Shown here: positions 18,374-25,887 of the stretch, in pieces
Numbering within the stretch: the stretch's first letter is position 1
Layout of the letters: every line of letters begins with the position of its first letter
NCBI GenBank assembly: GCA_022842065.1
Contig: JALHQH010000005.1
Location: forward strand, 124,001 to 188,000
DNA length: 64,000 bases
Source of the DNA: Caldilineaceae bacterium
GTDB lineage: Bacteria; Chloroflexota; Anaerolineae; Caldilineales; Caldilineaceae
Direction of reading: 5' to 3'
The notes under the pieces: model-generated
Seen by the model: only the letters and a program-made list of their open reading frames with translations
The model's database searches: none
What the model was told of the DNA's origin: nothing
Position numbers and translations under genes: made by a program

Positions 18374-19525
18374 GTGAATCGCGAAAAACTGGTTGCCTTT
18401 ACCCAGGCGTTGGTCCAAGCACCGAGCCTGAGTGGGGCAGAAGCGCACGTCGCCGCGCGCGTTCGGGACGAAATGACTGCGCTGGGCTTTGATTGGGTCA
18501 CCATCGATGAAAATGGCACGGTGATCGGTGCCATCGAGGGCACACAGCCCGGCAAGACGATCCTGCTTGATGCGCATATTGACACGGTTGGCGTCGCGCC
18601 CGGCGTGCCGTGGACGCAGGATCCCTTTGCTGCCGATATCGTCAATGGCGCGATCTATGGCCGCGGCACCGCAGACATGAAAGGGGCTTTGGCCGCCATG
18701 ATCTATGGCGCGGCCGCGGTGGATCGCAGTCACTTACAGGGGCGCATTGTCGTCAGCGCTACCACCTTGGAAGAGGTGCTCGAAGGGGTGACATTGGGCA
18801 CGGTGATGGCGGCGGTGCAGCCCGATTTTGTCGTCATCGGCGAAGCGACTGATCTCAATTTAAACCGCGGTGGCCGTGGCCGCGCCGAGGTCCATCTGGA
18901 AACAGTGGGGCGACCGGCGCACTCCTCCTCACCGCAACTAGGGCGCAACGCCGTGCTCGACATGATGCGCGTCATCGCGACCATTGACGACCTTGTTCTG
19001 CCTACTGACCCCTTGCTGGGTGACGCGATCATGGCGCTGACCGATATTATTTCTGAGCCTTACCCCGGCCACTCAGTGATCCCCACCCTTTGTCGGGTAA
19101 CCTATGACCGGCGCTTACTCCCCGGCGAGACCCAGGCTGATGTGCTTGATCTGATTACCGGGCAGCCTAGCCTGCAAGGGATCGAACTGCGCGCCCAGAT
19201 TGCGCAGGGGGAACACCACGCCTACACCGGTAAAGTCCTCCACGCCCAGAAGTTCTTCCCGGCTTGGGTCTTTCCAGAAGCGCATCAGTTTGTCCAAGGC
19301 GCGTTGCAAGGGCTGCAGGCCAGCGGTCTACAGCCCAAGGTGAGTGCCTATCGGTTCTGTACAAATGGGGCTTACAGCGCCGGCATTGCGGGGGTGCCCA
19401 CCGTCGGCTTTGGTCCCGCCCGCGAGAGTGACGCCCATGTGGTGGACGAACGGCTGCCACTGACCGAGCTCTTCGCCGCCGCGCAGGGCTATCGGGGCAT
19501 TATCGATGCGGTGTTGGGGAGATGA
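18374..19525 (+). CDS. M20-family metallopeptidase (YgeY-like amidohydrolase/deacylase)
   Basis: The protein has about 383 residues. Metal ligands of the M20 di-zinc centre are visible in LLDAHIDTVG, YGRGTADMKG, the catalytic pair TLEE, and GEATDL. The C-terminal segment (CTNGAYSAG, PTVGFGPARES, AHVVDE) resembles the YgeY/hydantoinase-associated branch, which hydrolyses small amide or peptide substrates. The nominal ATG at 18359 overlaps the Shine-Dalgarno AAGGAG (18362-18367). The GTG at 18374, 6 nt after that site, is in frame and is the better start. It is convergent with the rhomboid gene. The substrate is not determinable. Confidence 0.85.
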   Translation: MNREKLVAFTQALVQAPSLSGAEAHVAARVRDEMTALGFDWVTIDENGTVIGAIEGTQPGKTILLDAHIDTVGVAPGVPWTQDPFAADIVNGAIYGRGTADMKGALAAMIYGAAAVDRSHLQGRIVVSATTLEEVLEGVTLGTVMAAVQPDFVVIGEATDLNLNRGGRGRAEVHLETVGRPAHSSSPQLGRNAVLDMMRVIATIDDLVLPTDPLLGDAIMALTDIISEPYPGHSVIPTLCRVTYDRRLLPGETQADVLDLITGQPSLQGIELRAQIAQGEHHAYTGKVLHAQKFFPAWVFPEAHQFVQGALQGLQASGLQPKVSAYRFCTNGAYSAGIAGVPTVGFGPARESDAHVVDERLPLTELFAAAQGYRGIIDAVLGR

Positions 19526-19548
19526 CGACGCTCGTCAGGGGTCAGTCG

Positions 19549-20172
19549 TCAGGGGTCAGTTGCGGGTGTACGCTGGGCGAACCAGCGGGCCGCGATCCCG
19601 CCGCCGAGCAGGCCGAAGAGGTGCCCCAGCCAGGAGATATTGGGTTGCAAGGGCAGGATGCCCCAAATCATGCTGCCATAGAGGAAGCCGGCCAGGAGCG
19701 CTAGCACAAGCGCTGTGGCGCTGCGTTCCAAATAGCCGCGCAGCAACAGGAAGCCGAGGTAGCCAAAGACGACGCCACTCAGCCCAACATGAATAGTGTG
19801 AGGCATGCCAAAGAGCCAAACGCCCACGCCACTGACGATCAGCGCGGTGAGGCTCACCATCACAAACTCGCCGACCCCACGCAGCAGGACAAACCAGCCG
19901 AGGACTAGAAAGGGCAAGGTGTTCGCTAGCAAGTGGTTAAAACCCTTGTGCAGAAAGGGGGCAAAAAAGATATTGCGCAGGCCGGTTAGCGTGCGTGGTT
20001 CAATCCCATAAAAGTCCAACTGCTCGCGCCAGAAGAGCTGATCGACTGCTTCCGTCAGCCAAAGCAAGGCAAGCAGACTAGCCAACATCACAAAATGTAA
20101 AGTCAGTTCATGGCGGGCCATCTGCACGCGAATTTTGTGGGGCTGGCTCTGTTCGGAATCAAAGCGTGACAT
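19549..20172 (-). CDS. Rhomboid-family intramembrane serine protease
   Basis: The protein has 207 residues and about six membrane helices. Catalytic features are complete: Ser132 in HVGLSGVVFG and His184 in WLGHLFGLLGG. The upstream His80/Asn84 (HKGFNHLLANTLPF) stabilise the oxyanion. Rhomboids cleave membrane proteins inside the bilayer; the substrate is unknown. It reads ATG at 20172 and ends 23 nt from the convergent M20 peptidase gene, in a stretch with two direct copies of CGTCAGGGGTCAGT. Confidence 0.85.
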   Translation of the reverse strand: MSRFDSEQSQPHKIRVQMARHELTLHFVMLASLLALLWLTEAVDQLFWREQLDFYGIEPRTLTGLRNIFFAPFLHKGFNHLLANTLPFLVLGWFVLLRGVGEFVMVSLTALIVSGVGVWLFGMPHTIHVGLSGVVFGYLGFLLLRGYLERSATALVLALLAGFLYGSMIWGILPLQPNISWLGHLFGLLGGGIAARWFAQRTPATDP

Positions 20173-20233
20173 GATTTGTATCGACGTATATAATGATAGC
20201 GATCAACCAATGATTGGCGGCGTACGTACCCAT

Positions 20234-20325
20234 TATCAGTAGACCGCAGTGTAGCCTGCATCCTCAGATGCAGACCCCCGTTCGCAGCCGAGGATGCGAA
20301 CGACCCGTTGCGGTCTACTGATTAT
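20234..20325. repeat. Complex inverted repeat upstream of dgoD
   Basis: ATCAGTAGACCGCA (from 20235) pairs with TGCGGTCTACTGAT (ending about 20322). Within it are two smaller palindromes (TGCATCCTCAGATGCA and TTCGCAGCCGAGGATGCGAA), so the whole could fold as a cruciform with two inner stems. The end sequence CAGTAGACCGCAACG-like is seen again near 51726, so it may be a dispersed element. Confidence 0.6.
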
Positions 20326-20401
20326 ACTCCCCACCACGGACACCGTCTAGCCACCGGTGGCAGTTTTACGACTGCCATCCACCAAACCAAAGGAGTAACC
20401 A

Positions 20402-21544
20402 ATGAAAATCGCGCGAATTGAGCAGTTCTTTCCGCGCCCGCGCATGCGGCTCGTCAAAATTACCACCGACAACGGCCTTGTCGGCTGGGGCGAATCGACG
20501 CTGGAAGGCAAACCCAAGAGCACAATGGGGGCCGTTGAAGAGTTAGCCGACTACCTGATCGGCAAAGACCCGCTGCGCATTGAGCACCACTGGCAACATA
20601 TCTACCGCTCGGCCTTCTTCCGCGGCGGTAACGTGCTGATGTCCGCCCTCTCTGGTCTTGACCAAGCGCTGTGGGACATTGCTGGTAAACACTACGGCGT
20701 GCCGGTCTATATGTTGCTGGGTGGGGCCGTGCGTGACCGTATTCGCGTTTACGCGCACTGGGGCATTGCGGACACGAGCGATGAAGGGCTCGAAAAGGCC
20801 AAAAACCGCCTCGACTATCTGCGTGATAAGGGCGGCTACACTGCCTTTAAGAGTGGTCCCAGTGGCAAATGGCGGGCACACGAACCGCCCGCAGTGATCG
20901 ATGCCTTTGTCCAGCGCGCCTATCTCATGCGCGAGTGGGTGGGGCCGGAGGTGGAGATCGCCTTTGACTTTCACGGCAAGATGACGCCGGGCCTGGCCAT
21001 CGAGATTTGTCACGAACTCAAGGGCATGCGCCCCATGTTTGTCGAAGAGCCGGTGCCGCAGGAAAATGTCGACGCGCTCAAACTCGTCTCCGACCATGTG
21101 CCCTTCCCGATTGCCACCGGTGAACGGCTGCTCAGCCGCTGGGAATTCCGCCAGATCTTTGAAAAGGGCGCGGTCTCCTATATTCAACCCGACGGCTCCC
21201 ATGCCGGCGGCATCACCGAACTCAAGAAGATCGCCAACATGGCTGAGGTCTACTACATGCACATCATGCCCCACTGCGCGATTGGCCCAGTTGCGCTGGC
21301 CGCTTGTATGCAGGTTGACGCCGTCACCCCCAACTTTCTGATCCAGGAGAGCGTCGGGCCGGATTGGCTGATGGATGTGATCGAAGAACCGTGGCCGGTC
21401 AACGGTGGGTATATCGAACTGCCGACGCAGCCGGGCCTTGGCTTTACGATCAACGAAGCCGAAGTGCAGAAGCAACACACCTACACCGAAGAGCTGGGCG
21501 GCGAGTTCTTCTATGACCAGGATGGCAGTGTGGCGGACTGGTAG
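20402..21544 (+). CDS. dgoD: D-galactonate dehydratase (enolase superfamily)
   Basis: The protein has 380 residues, close to the known length of galactonate dehydratase. Enolase-superfamily features are visible: the capping domain (VGWGESTLEGKPKS), FDFHGK (D-x-H base region), FVEEPVP and ATGERL (metal-ligand glutamates), PDGSHAGGI, and HIMPHCAIGP (catalytic His). It would convert D-galactonate to 2-keto-3-deoxy-D-galactonate. The matching kinase and aldolase genes are not adjacent, although an HpaI-type aldolase lies at 33.9 kb. The start ATG has AAAGGAG 8 nt upstream. A clear terminator hairpin follows at 21604. Other sugar-acid dehydratases of this subgroup remain possible. Confidence 0.85.
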   Translation: MKIARIEQFFPRPRMRLVKITTDNGLVGWGESTLEGKPKSTMGAVEELADYLIGKDPLRIEHHWQHIYRSAFFRGGNVLMSALSGLDQALWDIAGKHYGVPVYMLLGGAVRDRIRVYAHWGIADTSDEGLEKAKNRLDYLRDKGGYTAFKSGPSGKWRAHEPPAVIDAFVQRAYLMREWVGPEVEIAFDFHGKMTPGLAIEICHELKGMRPMFVEEPVPQENVDALKLVSDHVPFPIATGERLLSRWEFRQIFEKGAVSYIQPDGSHAGGITELKKIANMAEVYYMHIMPHCAIGPVALAACMQVDAVTPNFLIQESVGPDWLMDVIEEPWPVNGGYIELPTQPGLGFTINEAEVQKQHTYTEELGGEFFYDQDGSVADW

Positions 21545-21603
21545 GGACTGCGTATAGAAGCTAGCAGGTAATGTGCTTTGCCTGGTCAAGATAAAGTCGA
21601 GCT

Positions 21604-21636
21604 AAAATTGTCCAGGGTGTAAGCCTGGACAATTTT
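21604..21636 (+). terminator. Terminator hairpin after dgoD
   Basis: AAAATTGTCCAGG and CCTGGACAATTTT are perfect 13-bp complements with a 7-nt loop. The right arm ends in TTTTG about 90 nt after the dgoD stop codon. This is the expected form of an intrinsic terminator. Confidence 0.8.
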
Positions 21637-21777
21637 GTTCCTCCCTTCGCTGAAATTGTGCTATACTAAATTCCTGTGTACTGGAATTTTGTTTCTAGGG
21701 GTCAGTTGATTTTCAGCGCACCTTGTCGTCCCCGCCTGAAAAATGCAACTCTGCTTGTCAATAAGGAGCGCGCCGCG

Positions 21778-23301
21778 ATGCGGATTTTTAACACGTCGGG
21801 TCCGTGTGATCCGGCCAAACATTATACCGTCATGCGCGAAGCTTTGGTGGTCGAAGGGCAAAAACTCGTGGATCAAGGGCGCTATTTCACGATTTTTTCA
21901 CCGCGGCAGGCGGGCAAGACCACCTACTTTCAACTGTTGTTTCGCCACCTGCAGCCCCAAGGTTATCTACCGATCTGGATTAGCTTTGAAGGGTTAAGCA
22001 AGTTGGCCGGCACAGAATTTTACTATGCCTTTACCCATTTTCTCCGGCGGGAACTTGCCGTATACAGCATTGACCTACCCGATCCGGTTACCAATTCGTT
22101 CCAGTTACAACTGTTTTTTGAGAAATTGTACGAGCAAGTAGACAAGCTAGTGCTGGTCATCGACGAATTTGAAGCTGTTCCCACCGTTGAGTTGAGCGAT
22201 TTATTACATACCTTGCGCGCCCTTTACCATAAGCGGCAATTTCATGCGCTTCATGCGCTGCTGCTGGTGGGGGTTAGTACGCTGGCTGAATTAGTTGTTT
22301 CTTCCGCGTCACCTTTTAATGTGGTGGATCAACTGCAAATCGACTATTTCACTTTTGCCGAAGTGCAAGCGTTAATTGGTCAACACACAACCGAAACCGG
22401 GCAGATCTTTGAACCAGCGGTGATCGATGCTATCTATACCAATACGCAAGGTCAACCGGGGCTAGTTTGCGCACTGTGTCAGCATTTGGTGGAAAAAATG
22501 GTGCCGGATTATAACCAACCGGTACGCATGGTACACTTCTACGCAACGCTCAAACACTTTTTGACCGAACGCTTTGATAAAAATATTCTTAACATTGTGC
22601 AGAAAGCGCGCGAACAGCCGGCATTTATGCTGCGTGTGCTTTTTGACGATACCCCCATTTCCTTTACCTTGAATGACCCGCAGATCGCCTACCTTTACGC
22701 ACATGGTGTGATTGATAACATTGATGGCATTGTGCAAGTCCGGGTTCCGCTTTATAGCAAGGCGTTACTCACTGCGCTACGGCCCTTGATCAATGGGGAA
22801 GCAGAACACTTTGTCGTTTCTGCACACGAGACGCTCCGTCAATTTATCACGACGGACGGGCTCAACCTTCACGCGTTGCTCGACAAATATCGCGACTATG
22901 TGCAGCGACGCGGCTTTCGCGCCTTTAATACGCGACAACTAAGGGAAGGTGCTTGGCACTATTCTTTAGATGGTTTTCTCCATTTTTTTATTGAACAACT
23001 GAAGGGCGAAATGTTCATCGAAGTGCCAAGCGGGCGCGGACGAACGGACTTGTTGATTTTGTATCAACAGCGTAAATACATCATCGAAACCAAAATCTTT
23101 AGTACTGCGCTACGCTTTACGAATGGCAAACATCAACTGACCGACTATCTCGCAACAGAAGGATTGAGCGAAGGCTATTATGTTGTTTTCAGCCGTAAAC
23201 ATAGTGAAACTGATACGCTCTATTTTGATGAAATGATTGATGGCAAACGCATCTACACCTATATCATCCGTACCAATTTTAAACAGCCCAGCCACCGTTA
23301 A
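21778..23301 (+). CDS. AAA-like ATPase fused to PD-(D/E)XK nuclease-like domain
   Basis: The protein has 507 residues. The N-terminus GPCDPAKHYTVMRE is characteristic of the 'AAA-like domain' family. SPRQAGKTT (about residues 41-49) is the Walker A loop, with Ser in place of its first Gly. LVLVIDEFEAV is Walker B. The C-terminal about 130 residues (FIEVPSGRGRTDLLIL, KYIIETKIF) fit a PD-(D/E)XK nuclease fold (D...E-x-K), as in DUF1703-type proteins. ATG 21778 (SD AAGGAG) was chosen over an upstream in-frame start because the family N-terminus begins here. Base composition is more AT-rich than its neighbours, suggesting transfer. A defence or mobile-element role is possible but unproven. Confidence 0.75.
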   Translation: MRIFNTSGPCDPAKHYTVMREALVVEGQKLVDQGRYFTIFSPRQAGKTTYFQLLFRHLQPQGYLPIWISFEGLSKLAGTEFYYAFTHFLRRELAVYSIDLPDPVTNSFQLQLFFEKLYEQVDKLVLVIDEFEAVPTVELSDLLHTLRALYHKRQFHALHALLLVGVSTLAELVVSSASPFNVVDQLQIDYFTFAEVQALIGQHTTETGQIFEPAVIDAIYTNTQGQPGLVCALCQHLVEKMVPDYNQPVRMVHFYATLKHFLTERFDKNILNIVQKAREQPAFMLRVLFDDTPISFTLNDPQIAYLYAHGVIDNIDGIVQVRVPLYSKALLTALRPLINGEAEHFVVSAHETLRQFITTDGLNLHALLDKYRDYVQRRGFRAFNTRQLREGAWHYSLDGFLHFFIEQLKGEMFIEVPSGRGRTDLLILYQQRKYIIETKIFSTALRFTNGKHQLTDYLATEGLSEGYYVVFSRKHSETDTLYFDEMIDGKRIYTYIIRTNFKQPSHR

Positions 23302-23353
23302 ACATGGCACTTAGTCTATGCCCATCAGAGCAGAAAAGCTGTGCCATGTTTAA
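23298..23353. repeat. ATGGCAC palindromic repeat (copy 2)
   Basis: Perfect 13-bp arms TTAAACATGGCAC (23298-23310) and their complement (23341-23353) enclose a loop similar to the copy at 16855-16912. The left arm includes the stop codon of the AAA/PD-(D/E)XK gene, so the element may have inserted at the gene end and could serve as its terminator. Confidence 0.8.
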
Positions 23354-23405
23354 TGGCGTGATCTATTCGGATACCCTATGAATGGCCAGTTTTGCGCTCT
23401 TGCCC

Positions 23406-23780
23406 TCACGAGCCGCGCCATGCCACCAACATCAAGCAGATCCAGCCGGCGATCAGCGCCACGCCGCCAATTGGCGTAATTGCACCCAGCCAGCGCAGCC
23501 CAGTGAAGGCCATGATATAGAGGCTGCCGGAGAAGATCGCGATGCCGATGACAAAGAGCCAACCGGCAATCGGCGGCAGACTTGAATTCGGCCAGCGCTG
23601 GATCGCCACGACCACGGCCACTAATGCCAGCACATGGTAGAAGTGATAACGCACCCCTGTTTCATAGTTAGCCAGCAGATTCTCCGCCACACGTCCACGC
23701 ATGGCATGGGCCCCAAAAGCCCCCAGCCCGACGGCCAACGCCCCTAATAAACTTGCAATTGAAAAGAAAAGTCGTTCCAT
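23406..23780 (-). CDS. DUF423 family membrane protein
   Basis: The protein has 124 residues with four membrane helices. Family signatures are the N-terminal [11 protein letters not shown], then YHFYHVLAL and [10 protein letters not shown], with [12 protein letters not shown] at the C-terminal end. DUF423 proteins (E. coli YgdD-like) are small inner-membrane proteins with no established biochemical role. It is on the minus strand, downstream of the propeller-lipoprotein gene, from which it is separated by an iterated-octamer hairpin. Confidence 0.85.
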   Translation of the reverse strand: MERLFFSIASLLGALAVGLGAFGAHAMRGRVAENLLANYETGVRYHFYHVLALVAVVVAIQRWPNSSLPPIAGWLFVIGIAIFSGSLYIMAFTGLRWLGAITPIGGVALIAGWICLMLVAWRGS

Positions 23781-23801
23781 GATAGTTTCCTGTGTTTGGG
23801 T

Positions 23802-23891
23802 GGAGAGGTAAATCGGTAAATCAGTACATCGGTAAATCAGTCACAACCTCTACCGATATACCGATGTACCGATTTACTGTTCTACCTCTCC
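23802..23891. repeat. Iterated-octamer hairpin element (GGTAAATC units)
   Basis: The left arm repeats an 8-nt unit of the form GGTAAATC/AGTACATC about four times after GGAGAGGTA. The right arm carries the complement (TACCGATA, TACCGATG, TACCGATT) and ends TACCTCTCC, giving a nearly continuous stem of about 40 bp. The right end overlaps the stop codon of the minus-strand gene ending at 23882. The same units recur at 40611-40752. Confidence 0.85.
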
Positions 23892-24973
23892 CCTACTCGA
23901 TAAATCGTCCCGTTAAAATCGCTGACCAGCAGCGTTTCATCCGCCAGCACCAGCAAATGCTGGGGATTGGTGAAGCCGGTGATGAAAGGCTCGACCACGC
24001 CGGTGGCATTGTCGCCTTGTGGTGTAACCGTCACCTGAACTACGCTCTGTTGTAACCAGAGGGCGACGAGCAGGGTATCCTCTGCCCAGGGCGAGGCAAC
24101 GACGCTGGTTGGTGTGGCGCGCTGTGCAAAGAGCGCAACAGGGGGACGTGTTGCCTGGCAAGCTGCGGCTGTGCCGCCATAGTTGGTGGCCGGCTCCTGC
24201 ATTCCGTAACATGATGGCCAACCAAAGTCGGCACTGTCTACCACCAGATTTAGCTCATCCGGCGGTGCGCCACCATCAACGGGATCATCGCCAATCTTGG
24301 TAGTCCACAGGCGACCGGCACGGTCAAAGGTATGGGCGTAGGCACCTTTGAGTCCGGTTGCCAACGGCTGTGGATTGGTTGGATCGGCGGGATCGAGTTG
24401 CCAAAGGGTGCCCGAACCGGCTGCGGCACCATTCCCAGATCGCGCCCCGCTGGTCTCAAAGAGTAACTTGCCCTCTGGGGTCAGGGTCAAGGTGCCAATC
24501 GAGCGGCCATTGAAGGGCAGATCGGCGAGAATGACTTCGGGCACCTCTGGTCGGTTTTGGGCGTCAAGCGGGACCCGACTGATTTCCCGGCGGGTTGCAA
24601 GCCAGAGAGACCCGTCGAGCACGGCGATCCCTGTCGGCTTCAGCAACCCATCTAGTAACACTTCACTTGCCCCACTGCTCAAATCTACGGCTACAACCTG
24701 ACCGTTGCCGGCGTTTTCACCACCATTCAGTTGTGCCACCCAAAGCCGACCATCCGGCCCTTCGATCATTTGCGTGGGGCCTTGTAACCCTTCGGCCGCA
24801 ACCGTCACTGTATAACCTGCGGGCAAGGTCAACCCCAACTGGGTGACTGGTTCGCCACTGATCGTGGGCGCGGCTGGGGGCGGCGAAAGTAGTTGTGTAC
24901 AGCCGGCGGTGAGCAATAGTAGCACCAGCAGCACCCCAGCCGCTACCGGCCAGCCACCTATCACACGTTTCAT
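23882..24973 (-). CDS. Beta-propeller lipoprotein (PQQ sugar dehydrogenase-like / ScyD-like)
   Basis: The protein has about 363 residues. A signal peptide with lipobox LLTAGC (Cys25) makes it a lipoprotein. The rest consists of repeated blade-like segments (EGPDGRLWVAQL, LLKPTGIAVLDGSLWLA, HTFDRAGRLW, NPQHLLVLADETLLVSDF), as in soluble glucose/sorbosone dehydrogenase-like and ScyD/E proteins. PQQ-binding residues cannot be confirmed, so enzymatic activity is open. The ATG at 24973 was chosen because it overlaps the sulfurtransferase stop by 4 nt and starts directly before the signal peptide. The gene ends within an iterated hairpin. Confidence 0.75.
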   Translation of the reverse strand: MKRVIGGWPVAAGVLLVLLLLTAGCTQLLSPPPAAPTISGEPVTQLGLTLPAGYTVTVAAEGLQGPTQMIEGPDGRLWVAQLNGGENAGNGQVVAVDLSSGASEVLLDGLLKPTGIAVLDGSLWLATRREISRVPLDAQNRPEVPEVILADLPFNGRSIGTLTLTPEGKLLFETSGARSGNGAAAGSGTLWQLDPADPTNPQPLATGLKGAYAHTFDRAGRLWTTKIGDDPVDGGAPPDELNLVVDSADFGWPSCYGMQEPATNYGGTAAACQATRPPVALFAQRATPTSVVASPWAEDTLLVALWLQQSVVQVTVTPQGDNATGVVEPFITGFTNPQHLLVLADETLLVSDFNGTIYRVGER

Positions 24974-25830
24974 CCCTCTGCCCCTGTCGCCACCGGTCGC
25001 GTACCATCTGCGATCCACCGACTCCACGAACCGATGTAAACGCGTGCGCCTGGCCCTAGCCCGGCATGTTCCATTGCCAGCAGATCGTGGTGCAGACTGA
25101 CGCCGGAGCCACAGTAGAAGACCGTTTCACTTGGCGCTTTGTCACCAAGCAGTGCGGTGTAGCGTTCCCGCAATTCAGCCGGTGATTTAAACTTGCCGTC
25201 AGCGGCTAGATTGTGGGCATAGAAGGCGGACTTGGCCCCAGGAATGTGGCCGGCAACGGGATCCATCGTGTTGGCTTCCCCACGATAACGTTTTTCATCG
25301 CGCGCATCAAAGAGTTGGACAGTGGGCTGCTCAATGTTCGCCAGGATCGTAGCTTCGTCGACCTGCATATGGGCCTGGGGATAGGGCAAGAAACGGCGGC
25401 GGGGGCGGTTTTCAACGCCACTGACCGTTGGGCGGCCTTCCGCCTGCCAGGCGCGCAAGTCACCGTCAAGCACCGCCACATTAAAGTGGCCCAGCCAGCG
25501 TAACATCCACCAGAGGCGGCCACCGTAGACGCCGCTGTTGTCGTCATACGCGACGACCTGCACGCGCTCGTCGATACCCCACTGGGCAAGGGTCTCGGTG
25601 AAAGCTGCGATGCTTGGTAGCGGATGGCGCCCCGTTTGCCCCGGAATGATCGGGCTGGAGAGGTCATGATCCAGATGGGCGTAAACCGCGCCAGGAATGT
25701 GTGCTTCTGTATAAAGCTGCTGCCCGGCGGCCGGATTATCCAGCTTAAAGCGGCAGTCGATCAGCACCCAATCTGGGTCACCAATATGGGGGGCAAGCTC
25801 CGCCGTAGAGATGAGGGTTGTATAGGACAT
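24970..25830 (-). CDS. Thiosulfate/3-mercaptopyruvate sulfurtransferase (tandem rhodanese)
   Basis: The protein has about 286 residues and two rhodanese domains. The N-terminal domain (VLIDCRF, HIPGAVYAHLD) is the inactive one. The C-terminal domain has the catalytic loop CGSGVS with the active Cys at about 240. CGSGV is closer to 3-mercaptopyruvate sulfurtransferases than to the CRKG-type thiosulfate enzymes. It moves sulfane sulfur to thiol or cyanide acceptors. The start ATG at 25830 has AAGGAG upstream; the in-frame TTG at 25845 overlaps that site. It overlaps the following lipoprotein gene by 4 nt, so the two are co-translated. Confidence 0.85.
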   Translation of the reverse strand: MSYTTLISTAELAPHIGDPDWVLIDCRFKLDNPAAGQQLYTEAHIPGAVYAHLDHDLSSPIIPGQTGRHPLPSIAAFTETLAQWGIDERVQVVAYDDNSGVYGGRLWWMLRWLGHFNVAVLDGDLRAWQAEGRPTVSGVENRPRRRFLPYPQAHMQVDEATILANIEQPTVQLFDARDEKRYRGEANTMDPVAGHIPGAKSAFYAHNLAADGKFKSPAELRERYTALLGDKAPSETVFYCGSGVSLHHDLLAMEHAGLGPGARVYIGSWSRWIADGTRPVATGAEG

Positions 25831-25887
25831 AAAGGCTCCTTCCAATTTGGTCTGTCATTAATTCATCAGGAATGCATGATAGCATTA

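Noticed and set aside
20543..21589. 348-codon minus-strand ORF opposite dgoD
   Set aside because: Shadow of the enolase-superfamily gene; no ribosome-binding site and no recognisable domain.
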